Below are positions 7,664 through 15,683 of a stretch of 32,327 nucleotides of DNA, in pieces (position 1 is the first letter of the stretch; each line of letters begins with the position of its first letter). This DNA comes from DATNPH01 sp036703315. Lineage in GTDB: Bacteria; Cyanobacteriota; Cyanobacteriia; Cyanobacteriales; Coleofasciculaceae. The notes beneath the pieces are model-generated. The model was given only the letters and a program-made list of their open reading frames with translations. It searched no databases and had not been told where the DNA came from. Both the position numbers and the translations under genes were made by a program. Location: assembly GCA_036703315.1 (NCBI GenBank), contig DATNPH010000227.1, positions 1 to 32,327 of the forward strand. The letters run 5' to 3'.

Positions 7664-8287
7664 ATGCAAGGTTCAACAGTTGACGAATCGAAGACTGCCC
7701 TCAATTATCACCACGCCGATCAGGCGAGTGCTCATCATGAGGCGCATCCTGACTTCCGGATGTTTGGGGTAGTTGTGTTCTTGATTGCTGAGAGTATGAT
7801 TTTTCTCGGCCTATTTACGGCTTTCATGATCTATCGCTCGATCATGCCAGTTTGGCCTCCCGAAGGAACGCCAGAGTTAGAACTCCTGCTGCCTGCAATT
7901 AACACATTAGTTCTGATTTCCAGCAGTTTTGTGATGCATAAAGGCGACGAGGCAATTAAGAAAAACGATGTTTCTGGATTGCGGTTCTGGTACATCCTCA
8001 CAGCGATTATGGGGGCAGCCTTTCTCGCGGGACAGGCTTATGAGTACGCTCATCTTGAATTTGGTCTGGCTACCAACGTCTTTGCTAGTTCATTTTATGT
8101 TCTGACTGGCTTCCACGGTTTGCACGTCACCGTTGGTCTTCTCCTAATCCTGACAGTGTTGTGGCGAGCGCAAAAACCAGGTCACTACTCAAGTGAAGAA
8201 CACTTTGGCGTGGAAGCAGCAGAGCTTTACTGGCACTTTGTCGATGTTGTGTGGATTATTCTGTTTACGTTGGTGTACTTGCTGTGA
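7664..8287 (+). CDS. coxC: Cytochrome c oxidase subunit III
   Basis: 207 residues with five membrane helices, the short bacterial form lacking the first two helices. Landmarks: FLIAESMIFLGLFTAF with the conserved glutamate, AYEYAHLEFG, the TGFHGLHV motif, and the terminal ELYWHFVDVVWIILF helix. It contains no metal centre; in this family it stabilises subunit I and supports proton uptake. A His-rich N-terminal 30 residues precede the first helix. ATG 7664 follows TATAGAGGTTT, a Shine-Dalgarno with short spacing. Last gene of coxBAC; a pyrimidine-rich region follows before the convergent TAXI gene. Confidence 0.97.
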   Translation: MQGSTVDESKTALNYHHADQASAHHEAHPDFRMFGVVVFLIAESMIFLGLFTAFMIYRSIMPVWPPEGTPELELLLPAINTLVLISSSFVMHKGDEAIKKNDVSGLRFWYILTAIMGAAFLAGQAYEYAHLEFGLATNVFASSFYVLTGFHGLHVTVGLLLILTVLWRAQKPGHYSSEEHFGVEAAELYWHFVDVVWIILFTLVYLL

Positions 8288-8337
8288 CATTCTCCTTCCC
8301 TATATCCGCAAGGTTTAGCGAGGATTCTCAGCATTAG

Positions 8338-8425
8338 TAGGGCGGCGAAGGTAGGGAAGAGGGGGAAGGTAGAGAAGACTCAGAAGTTATCTCCCTATCT
8401 CCCTCATCTTCCCCATCTCTCTAAG
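8338..8425. repeat. Purine-rich/pyrimidine-rich opposed tract between convergent genes
   Basis: A purine-rich half (GGTAGGGAAGAGGGGGAAGG, then TAGAGAAG) is followed by a pyrimidine-rich half (ATCTCCCTATCTCCCTCATC, then TTCCCC). The halves are roughly complementary and could fold into an imperfect hairpin serving both convergent transcripts (coxC and the TAXI gene). No clean U-tract follows. Confidence 0.45.
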
Positions 8426-8433
8426 TTCTCGTC

Positions 8434-9732
8434 TCACTTATCTAACTTAGACGACAAGTCCATCAAGACTTTTTCGCGATCGCGCACTGTTTTCAGTGCC
8501 GTCTCCCAAGTAAAGCTAAACGATCCAAAGGATTCTGGAGTAATCCGATCCTTATCCAAATCCTCAACCACTTCCTTCAAGATCCTAAACAACTCATCCC
8601 TAGCTTTCCTCACAAGGGACACATCGTCTAGAGTCATGACTTGATCAATCAACGCGATAATTTCTAGATTGTACTTATCAGCTCGATTTTTTTGTTTTTC
8701 CGAAAGACGCGATCGCAACGACCACAACCAAGAGACAAATAGTGTTCCTAGCGACAAGAAAAAACCTAGCTTCTCAGCATTGCTGGCGAGAAAGTCCGGT
8801 TTTTCTCGATCATAGTAGGCTTGTGCTCCAGCATGAATTGATAATGATATAAGCCCTCCTGCTCCGGGAGGGCTTATCGTTGCTGCTAGGGTATTGCGAG
8901 CCACTAAATCACGCTGATGTTCATACAAAATGCTCGTGATTTCATGAATCAGTGCTGGATCGACATCCTTGTGAGCCACTAGCGTCGCACGCACACCAAC
9001 AGTCGGCAGATCTGTATCTGGAACGGTGGGTTGACTCTTATAACTCCCTTCAGGAATTGAGCTAGCTTCTAGATATGGCAACTTAAATTTCATCGCTGCT
9101 GCTTGCTTAATAGGTACAAGCCTCCCACGATTATTTTTTAGTAGCTCACTTACCACATTACTCCCCACTGGAAGAATGCGAAAAATAGCATCCACTTCAT
9201 CTTTGCTGAAGGCTTGAGTGGCTTCTGACCAGGAGACTACAACATATTTAAAGTCTTGAGGTTTAAGACCATAATGGTTACTCAAAAACCAAAAAGAATT
9301 ATAAGAACCACTCCCTTTAGACATGAGCGCAATACGTTTGCCTTTAAGATCCGACACATTTCTAATGTCAGACTGCTCAGTAACAATCAGATGAAATACT
9401 TCTTGATACAACAAAGCAACAGCTCTAGCTGATGGTACAGTTGGTGAATCACTTTGCCAAAGCGCTAGCTGAGCCTTATTTGTCTTAAGCCGTTGGATAT
9501 TTTCCTGTGCTCCTTGAGTTTCAACGACTTTAAGCTGGATTTTGGGATTGTGTTGGGCAACTACTTCTGCGATCGCTGAGGCAAAAGGATAGTAATCCCC
9601 TGTCTTCGCTCCAGCTGCAATGGTTAGGTAATGAACTTGCTGATTATTTATAACTAGCTTCCAGGTAAACCCGCCAACCAGGACAAGGCTTAACAGAGCA
9701 ACTGGAAGAATAAATTTATTCGACATCGGCAT
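8434..9732 (-). CDS. Membrane-anchored TAXI-family TRAP solute-binding protein
   Basis: 432 residues. An uncleaved-looking N-terminal helix (about 8-28) leads into a TAXI-type binding domain (about 33-310) starting HYLTIAAGAKTGDYYPFASAIA, with ETQGAQENIQRL, LALWQSD, LKGKRIALMSKGSGSY and VDAIFRILPVG, then HAGAQAYYDREKP. A second membrane helix (about 322-342, GFFLSLGTLFVSWLWSL) and a charged, helical cytosolic tail (345-432) follow. The ordinary family members are free periplasmic proteins that feed a TRAP permease; no DctQ/DctM genes are near, and the two-helix topology looks more like a receptor. An ATG two codons downstream is equally possible; no clear ribosome site is seen. Confidence 0.85.
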   Translation of the reverse strand: MPMSNKFILPVALLSLVLVGGFTWKLVINNQQVHYLTIAAGAKTGDYYPFASAIAEVVAQHNPKIQLKVVETQGAQENIQRLKTNKAQLALWQSDSPTVPSARAVALLYQEVFHLIVTEQSDIRNVSDLKGKRIALMSKGSGSYNSFWFLSNHYGLKPQDFKYVVVSWSEATQAFSKDEVDAIFRILPVGSNVVSELLKNNRGRLVPIKQAAAMKFKLPYLEASSIPEGSYKSQPTVPDTDLPTVGVRATLVAHKDVDPALIHEITSILYEHQRDLVARNTLAATISPPGAGGLISLSIHAGAQAYYDREKPDFLASNAEKLGFFLSLGTLFVSWLWSLRSRLSEKQKNRADKYNLEIIALIDQVMTLDDVSLVRKARDELFRILKEVVEDLDKDRITPESFGSFSFTWETALKTVRDREKVLMDLSSKLDK

Positions 9733-9978
9733 TCTTAGTTTTTCAGAGTAGCATGGCTACAGCTATCCGCGTTTAGCGTACTTTAATCGATGCGGGGGAT
9801 GGATCGAGGTGATCGATTTCTCTCAACAGCGCATACAATAGTCTATTTCAGTGATCGATGAGCTGTAACTGTCACTGGCTGCGTTAGCTTAAGAGACTCT
9901 ATGTGCTCATTTGACGCGATCGCTCCATATCGGCAACCTTTGTTTTTCGTTTCGCAATTCTTCCAGAACCTCTCGAAG

Positions 9979-10010
9979 GACGCTTAGGCGTTCCACTTCG
10001 CTAACGAAGT
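9979..10010. repeat. Palindromic repeat abutting the start of the DUF2259-like gene
   Basis: Two small inverted motifs lie in a row: GGACGCTTAGGCGTTCC and ACTTCGCTAACGAAGT (arms 9995-10000 and 10005-10010). This resembles short dispersed repeats common in cyanobacterial genomes. The second hairpin ends three bases before the ATG at 10014 and occupies the place of the Shine-Dalgarno sequence. Confidence 0.55.
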
Positions 10011-10013
10011 TAT

Positions 10014-10727
10014 ATGAAACGTTCTCTATTATTTTCACTGTCGTTCATCGCGATCGCCCTCCTCTTGTTTGATTTAGAAGGATGGGCAACTGTCTTCAAA
10101 ACCTCTAGAAGACTTTCTGGTTTCTCTCCGGATAGCCGTTACTATATCTATCTGGAAAGTTCTCGAAACTCCGTTACGGATGTACCTACGGCACAAATCC
10201 AAATTGTTGATGTAGCAACAAACTCTTGTGTGAATAAGGGTTGCTTAAAAACTGACTATGACAACTCATCATCAAGTCTAAGTAATCAAGCTGCTGAAAA
10301 TGACTTGCTCAAAAAAACCTTAGAGATTAGACAGACTTTGAAACTGAATCAACTCAAAGTAGGAATAGAACTGCCCATTAGTTCTCATTCAGTCAAACCC
10401 GATAGAAGCGAGATGGTTCAAGTCCGTTTGAATAATAAACCAGAGCCTTTAGAGATTCGTCTAGAGCAAAAGTATATTCCATCCATTTTTTCGCGACAAG
10501 GCTTTGGTGATGTAGAGCGTGCCGCCATGAGGCTTGTAATTAATTACAACAATCGTAAACTTACCCTTGGCGATCTAAACAACTACCGCGAGGCAGTAAA
10601 AAACTACTCGATTAGAGAAGTGCGCTTATCCCCAAATGGAAATAATGTAGTTGTTCTAATAGATATGACTCAACCGACTTATGAGGGAGTATTGCAGACA
10701 ACTTTCGTACAAAGCTTTCCTCTTTGA
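10014..10727 (+). CDS. Secreted DUF2259-like protein
   Basis: 237 residues. A signal peptide (MKRSLLFSLSFIAIALLLFDLEGWA) supports this start although no ribosome site precedes it. The mature part begins with RRLSGFSPDSRYYIYLESSRNSVTDVPTAQIQIVDVATNSCV, the beta-propeller-blade-like opening typical of DUF2259 secreted proteins, and ends with REVRLSPNGNNVVVLIDM. Two cysteines (NSCVNKGC) may form a disulphide. The function is unknown. It is divergent from the TAXI gene across 281 bases. A strong hairpin with a T-tract lies 160 bases beyond the stop. Confidence 0.75.
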   Translation: MKRSLLFSLSFIAIALLLFDLEGWATVFKTSRRLSGFSPDSRYYIYLESSRNSVTDVPTAQIQIVDVATNSCVNKGCLKTDYDNSSSSLSNQAAENDLLKKTLEIRQTLKLNQLKVGIELPISSHSVKPDRSEMVQVRLNNKPEPLEIRLEQKYIPSIFSRQGFGDVERAAMRLVINYNNRKLTLGDLNNYREAVKNYSIREVRLSPNGNNVVVLIDMTQPTYEGVLQTTFVQSFPL

Positions 10728-10889
10728 CTAGCGATTTTAGATTTTAAGGAGTCCAAGAGATTCTTTCCACCTTGCGAAGGCTATCGCAGCATTGCCATCT
10801 AATTGTCACTCTCATGTCACATCTACTCGATAGTTTTTTTATGGAGTAGACGTAAGTCAGCTTCTGTGTCCAAACAACGAAAGCCATGA

Positions 10890-10926
10890 TGCCCTCTTGA
10901 TTGAAGGCAAGAGGGCATTTTTCTTG
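10890..10926 (+). terminator. Rho-independent-type terminator
   Basis: Perfect 10-bp stem TGCCCTCTTG / CAAGAGGGCA (10890-10899 and 10908-10917) with an 8-base loop and a TTTTTCTT tail. The tail is on the plus strand, so it ends plus-strand transcripts: either the DUF2259-like mRNA, 160 bases upstream, or a short RNA starting in the 10730-10880 spacer. Confidence 0.75.
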
Positions 10927-11000
10927 TTTACGTGAGAGTAGGGACTGGTATCCCACAGGCATACCACTTTCTTTCCCTGTTCCCCACTCCCTTTTCTGAG

Positions 11001-13313
11001 TTAAATGTGCCGCATCAAAATTGCCTCTAGCTGGGCAATGCCAATGGGTTGACTAAGGTAATCATCGGCACCAGCTTCTAGACAACGTTCGCGTGAAGCG
11101 TTCGCACGTTCTCCACAGAAGTAGCTGTCACTTTGTGAATCGCCTGTCATTGCCTTTGCTGCCACCATCACCACTGTCAGCCTCTTCGTGTCTGATTCTC
11201 GGCGTAGTGCTGCTAACAAATCAAACCCTGTGCAATCTCCTGGTAACTGCACATCTATCAAAATTAAATCGGGCTTGAAAGAACGCACTGTGTTGAGAAA
11301 GCCTGTGCCGTTAGTTAAATGCTCGACTTTATGACCAATCACCTGTAGATAGTCTTTTAGCAATAGGGCACTACGCTCATCATCTTCGACCAGCAGAATA
11401 CGGGATCTTGCCCGATTGGGACAGCATTCCGCATCAGTATTCCTTAATGCTTCGGGTGATGACGGCAGGAGCAACTTTTCTGTAGGTGAATCTGGCAGAT
11501 AGAGTGTAAATTTACTCCCCTGACCGAGAGTTGACTCCACTGTAACATCCCCACCATGTAACCAAGCCAAACTCTGAGTCAGAGCTAACCCTAAACCTGT
11601 ACCAGGGAACCGTCGATTTAAGCCGCTATCCAGTTGGCGAAACGGCTCGAACAATAAGGGCAGATTTTCTGAGGCAATACCAATTCCTGTATCTGCCACC
11701 GTAAAGGAAATTCCCTTAGGCAACTTGCGAACAATTAATGAAACCTCGCCTGCTAGCGTGAACTTAACGGCATTTGATAGAAGGTTTAGCAACATCTGCT
11801 TGCATCGCCGCTGATCACCTATACAAATCTCAGCTTGGGAATCTATGTGCAGAATGAGTTTAAGTCCTTGGTCATGGGCTTGCTCCCGCACCATCGTTAA
11901 GCAGTCTTCGCACAACTCCTGTATATTCAATGGCAAAAAATTCAGTTGTTCTTTGCCTGCTTCTACTTTCGAGAGGTCGAGAATGTCGTTAATCAGCGCT
12001 AGTAGATGTTCTCCACTGCTGTGAATACAGGTAATATACTCTTTCTGCTTGTCATTGAGAGTGCCCAAGATTTCTTGCCGCAGCAGCTGGGAAAGCCCCA
12101 ATATCGCATTGAGGGGTGTTCGGAGTTCGTGGCTCATTGTTGCTAGAAACTCCGATTTTGCTCGACTTCCAGCTTCAGCTGCCTCTTTGGCGTCGAGCAG
12201 TTGCGTCTCGGTTTGTTTGCGTTTGGCAATATCGTAAATCACAGCTTGTAACACTTTGCAGTTTTCTAGCTCAATAAGGCTTAGCATTACTTCGGCAGAG
12301 AAATCTTCACCGTTCCGCTTACGGTAAACCCAATCAAAGCGGCAACTGCCTTCTGAAATGGCGGTAGCCATGTACTCATGGGTAAGGCTTAAAGAATCTT
12401 GACCGTTTGGCTGCACTAACGGCGAAAATTCACGAGGGTGCTTCCCGCAAAGCTGCTCATGCTGAGTGCAGCCAAACAGCTGCAAGGCGGCACTATTGGC
12501 ATCAAAAATCTTATTTTCATCCAGCAGAATTACTGGGGCACTAGTTGATTCGTACAGCGTCCGATACTTTGTCTCCGATTCTCTCAGCACTTCCTCCGTT
12601 CGCTGCCGGACAATCGCGTAGCGGATAGAGCGAACTAGCAAGTGACCGTTAAGATGGCTTTTAACTAGATAATCCTGGGCACCATTGTGTAAAGTTTGAA
12701 GGGCGATCGCTTCATCAGACAAGTCACTCATCGCCACAATCGGAATATTCGGCGCGGCTAGATGTACTCGCTTTACCGTGTCTACCCCTTGAGCGTCAGG
12801 AAGTGAAATATTTAAAAGGATCACACACAAGGATGAACTCTCCCGTGATGCTGGTGGACTGTTTAATACGGGTCCTTTTTTACCTTGGCTGAGCCGTCTG
12901 TTAGCGACACAAGAAGAATTTCGGCTCGGCGATCGCTTCGTCTCGGAAGAAGAAGTCCACTGAGGCGAAGCTTGGGGAGATAGGTAGGGAGTACGTAGGC
13001 TTAATGCGGCTAGCTTCTCCGGCAAAGCTACTTTGCTTCCGCTAACTGATGCAGCGTTCTGGACGTGATCGCTATCACAACCACTGGGCACTTGCTGTTG
13101 TAGACCTTGCGCGATCGTATTGTGTTGGACTTCATCCCGTTTTGATAACGCGATCGACGTTTTAGCCGTAAGGTGAGTTAGAGCGTCTGCCAGCCTCGAA
13201 ACATGAATCAGTTGAAACTGAAAAGCCTCAACTTCTTGTAGCAGTTCTCTGACTAGACAAGCATCCCCGGAGTTATCCTCCACTAACAAAATCGTAATAG
13301 TTTCAGTGAGCAT
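11001..13313 (-). CDS. Hybrid histidine kinase REC-PAS-HisKA-HATPase-REC with degenerate receivers
   Basis: 770 residues, soluble. Receiver 1 (about 6-230) has the acidic pair Glu12/Asp13 and Lys218, but the phosphorylation site reads LLNISLPD, so Asn168 replaces Asp, and a ~105-residue low-complexity insert (about 52-160) splits it. A PAS domain (about 245-365), HisKA with His395 in SHELRTP, and HATPase_c with N-box Asn514, DTGIGI and GTGLGL follow. Receiver 2 (about 638-770) keeps Asp687 but has Ala718 where Ser/Thr is usual, Gln755 where the Lys is usual, and a 15-residue insert at 726-740. The kinase core looks active, while both receivers look abnormal. No partner regulator is adjacent and no ribosome site is clear. 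Confidence 0.93.
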   Translation of the reverse strand: MLTETITILLVEDNSGDACLVRELLQEVEAFQFQLIHVSRLADALTHLTAKTSIALSKRDEVQHNTIAQGLQQQVPSGCDSDHVQNAASVSGSKVALPEKLAALSLRTPYLSPQASPQWTSSSETKRSPSRNSSCVANRRLSQGKKGPVLNSPPASRESSSLCVILLNISLPDAQGVDTVKRVHLAAPNIPIVAMSDLSDEAIALQTLHNGAQDYLVKSHLNGHLLVRSIRYAIVRQRTEEVLRESETKYRTLYESTSAPVILLDENKIFDANSAALQLFGCTQHEQLCGKHPREFSPLVQPNGQDSLSLTHEYMATAISEGSCRFDWVYRKRNGEDFSAEVMLSLIELENCKVLQAVIYDIAKRKQTETQLLDAKEAAEAGSRAKSEFLATMSHELRTPLNAILGLSQLLRQEILGTLNDKQKEYITCIHSSGEHLLALINDILDLSKVEAGKEQLNFLPLNIQELCEDCLTMVREQAHDQGLKLILHIDSQAEICIGDQRRCKQMLLNLLSNAVKFTLAGEVSLIVRKLPKGISFTVADTGIGIASENLPLLFEPFRQLDSGLNRRFPGTGLGLALTQSLAWLHGGDVTVESTLGQGSKFTLYLPDSPTEKLLLPSSPEALRNTDAECCPNRARSRILLVEDDERSALLLKDYLQVIGHKVEHLTNGTGFLNTVRSFKPDLILIDVQLPGDCTGFDLLAALRRESDTKRLTVVMVAAKAMTGDSQSDSYFCGERANASRERCLEAGADDYLSQPIGIAQLEAILMRHI

Positions 13314-14219
13314 GGGTGTTTACTCGGCGAACAGCAAGACAATCTTGAGCCAGAAGTCTATTTGAGGAGTTTCACTATGTTTCTGGAGCTGCTCTCGGTC
13401 ACCCAACGAAGCCATATTAAAATAGTTCGCGTTTAAAGCGTATGGACTATAAGTATTCTGGTTAACGACAGATAGTGTCAGGGCTACCATCGACAGCTGA
13501 CTTGCGTCTTTCGCCCATCCTGATTACTGCGCTTTGCCTGTGTTACCTCTGACTTCCAGCGACTAACAACTACTAATATGCCTCCATGACCGACAGGATG
13601 AAGTAGAAGATACTTCCCTGTCATCGTTGAGACTGCACCCAGATTCTGCTACGATACCTCGCCACAATCGTTTTGCAAATCGCCATTAGTGATTAATGAA
13701 GGTTGGGATTTAGGAGTTGGGGGGTAGGGGTTAGAGCATGAGGTTCCAACCCCTACCCCCGGTTGTCAACATAAGTGTAAAGGAACCGTCATACACAGAC
13801 AGATTTCTTTACTATTTATCCCTTTTGAAAAAGATGCCTTCAAACCGACCTATTACCACATGTTCTCTGCCTCATCGTCCAACTTAATTATCTTTATAAA
13901 CATTGCTGTTGGTGCTCACAAAGTGCAGATTGCTTTTATCTAAAATGGAGAACTGATGTAATAGATCAGACCGGGGATCATCTCTAACTACTTATTTCCA
14001 GAGATAGATGAGGAAAGCCTAACTTAGGTTTATCTTATAAAAAGTTAGCGACATCGCTTGGTGGTTGGCAGGATTACAAGTTTGCTTAACAAAAACGTCT
14101 TGTCAAGGATTGGTATCAAACGATACTCCGAGATTGCTTTGTTGATAAGTACAGTACTTAAAGTACCAACCCAGTTCTCTAATAAAACTACATTTTTAAA
14201 TTCAGGAGATAACAAACAT
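13314..14219. other. Long spacer without a credible gene
   Basis: About 0.9 kb between the divergent kinase and zinc-ribbon genes. Open frames here lack homology-like features and ribosome sites. Contents seen: heptamer-like ACTAACAACTACTAA near 13561, a 13-bp hairpin at 13720-13760, a short palindrome GTATC-AAAC-GATAC (14113-14126) and AAGTAC-A-GTACTT (14147-14159), which may be regulator sites for the downstream gene. Confidence 0.5.
13720..13760. repeat. Perfect 13-bp inverted repeat
   Basis: GGGGGTAGGGGTT (13720-13732) pairs with AACCCCTACCCCC (13748-13760) over a 15-base loop. It belongs to the G-rich/C-rich dispersed palindromes. There is no T-tract, and it is far from either flanking gene. 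Confidence 0.7.
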
Positions 14220-14426
14220 ATGCGCACCAACTCTTGTCCTTGTTGTGGTAACGCGTTACTACGCCATGCACGGCGGAATGGTGTTTATTGGTTTTGCACC
14301 TCCTGTCACCAGGAAATGGTACCTCTGGGGTCTGGTCACCTGCCCAACTGCATTGATGCTAAGAAATCACGAGCAACACTCAGTAGTACTTCAGGCTCAC
14401 GTACTCTACAATCGATCAACTCGTAG
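14220..14426 (+). CDS. Small zinc-ribbon protein
   Basis: 68 residues beginning MRTNSCPCCGNALLRHARRN, then GVYWFCTSCHQEM. Cys6-x2-Cys9 and Cys26-x2-Cys29 form a treble-clef or ribbon zinc site. Short proteins of this pattern (CPCC...LLRH...YWFC..C.QEM) recur in cyanobacteria to my knowledge; the function is unknown. The start at 14220 is set by GGAG at 14205-14208 and by the conserved part beginning there; the frame stays open upstream to 14058, but that extension has no such character. The C-terminal ~35 residues are Ser/Thr-rich and weakly constrained. Confidence 0.7.
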   Translation: MRTNSCPCCGNALLRHARRNGVYWFCTSCHQEMVPLGSGHLPNCIDAKKSRATLSSTSGSRTLQSINS

Positions 14427-14530
14427 ATATAAGCCTTCACTAATTGAGTGTGATACTGCGTAGCTGAGGCGTAAGGGCGATCGCCAGCCTGATAAAATCA
14501 GGTGAAGCCAGAGTTAGCTTAAACTCCAGA

Positions 14531-15619
14531 ATGCTTGCAGCCTTACTCTACGGTAAAGAAGATTTACGATTGGAAGACGTTGCCTCACCGACACCTGCTG
14601 TCGGTGAGGTTGTTATTAAAATAGGGACTGCAACAACTTGTGGCACTGACCTGAAGGTATGGCGTCGTGGCGGTCATGCAAGAATGTTGCGACCGCCAAC
14701 GTTGTTTGGTCACGAAGCTGTTGGTGAAATTGTGTCAGTAGGAGAAGGAGTAACAGGCTGGAATGTTGGCGATCGCGTCGTTGCCAATAACTCCGCCCCC
14801 TGTATGACCTGCTTTTTCTGCCGCCGTCACGAGTATTCCCTGTGCCCCAACTTGACCTTCAACAATGGCACGTTTGCTGAGTACCTTAGAATACCGGCAC
14901 CCATTGTGCAACACAACCTGTTGGCAGTACCTCCTGATTTACCGAATGCTCTGGCATCAATGACGGAACCGTTAGCCTGTGTGCTGCATGGGGTAGCTTG
15001 TTCTAATGTCCAACCCGCTGATCGGGTAGTTGTTTTAGGTGATGGGGCGATTGGGCTGATGTTCGTCGCCGTGCTAGCAGCCTACGGTAGGCAAGAGGAA
15101 AAAAATTCTACCTCTCACCGATTACCCCTTGCCTCTCGCCCTCCTATTGAGGTTTTTCTGTTTGGGGGTCATGATGGACGGCTGCATATTGGAGAGCAAT
15201 TAGGAGCATCTGAGACGTTTAATTACCATCAACTGAGGGACGTGCCAACGGTGGTGCGAGACTTAACAGAAGGATGGGGTGCAGATGTGGTGATTGAGGC
15301 AACGGGGGTTCCTGCTGTATGGGAAAGTGCGATCGCCTGCGGTCGTCCTGGTGCCACTATTAACTTATTTGGCGGCTGTCCACGAGATACAACAATTACC
15401 ATTAGTACCGAGCAACTGCATTACAACGCACTGACCCTCAAAGGCGTTTTTCACAACACACCAGCGTATGTACGCGACGCCCTCTCATTATTGGCAAGTC
15501 GCACCATACCCTTTGAACTCCTCATTAGTGACCACCGCCCCCTAAAAGATTTAGAACAAGCGTTTGAAGATATGAAAAATCGTAAGGTTATTAAGGTCGC
15601 GATCGAACCGGGGTCTTGA
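14531..15619 (+). CDS. Zinc-dependent alcohol dehydrogenase (MDR family)
   Basis: 362 residues. Catalytic zinc residues: Cys37 (TTCGTD), His61-Glu62 (FGHEAVG) and Glu146 (TEPLAC). Structural zinc: Cys91, Cys94, Cys97 and Cys105 (CMTCFFC...C). Rossmann motif: VVLGDGAIG (about 168-175). It resembles the sorbitol/galactitol-phosphate/threonine dehydrogenase branch; the substrate cannot be read from sequence. Odd: between AAYG (183-186) and VFLFGG (208-213), where relatives have two or three residues, there are about 18 extra ones rich in Gln, Ser and Pro, encoded by DNA with a GGCAAG/CTTGCC inverted pair (15089-15145). The following secreted-protein gene starts 64 bases later. Confidence 0.93.
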   Translation: MLAALLYGKEDLRLEDVASPTPAVGEVVIKIGTATTCGTDLKVWRRGGHARMLRPPTLFGHEAVGEIVSVGEGVTGWNVGDRVVANNSAPCMTCFFCRRHEYSLCPNLTFNNGTFAEYLRIPAPIVQHNLLAVPPDLPNALASMTEPLACVLHGVACSNVQPADRVVVLGDGAIGLMFVAVLAAYGRQEEKNSTSHRLPLASRPPIEVFLFGGHDGRLHIGEQLGASETFNYHQLRDVPTVVRDLTEGWGADVVIEATGVPAVWESAIACGRPGATINLFGGCPRDTTITISTEQLHYNALTLKGVFHNTPAYVRDALSLLASRTIPFELLISDHRPLKDLEQAFEDMKNRKVIKVAIEPGS

Positions 15620-15683
15620 ATCGAACCAAACCATGGGCGAAGATGGGGATTCTCTAGCTCGTGAGCTTCACGATCAATCGGTT

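Noticed and set aside
14058..14219. N-terminal extension of the zinc-ribbon frame
   Set aside because: GGAG and the conserved CPCC start place the real start at 14220; the extension overlaps palindromes and looks non-coding.
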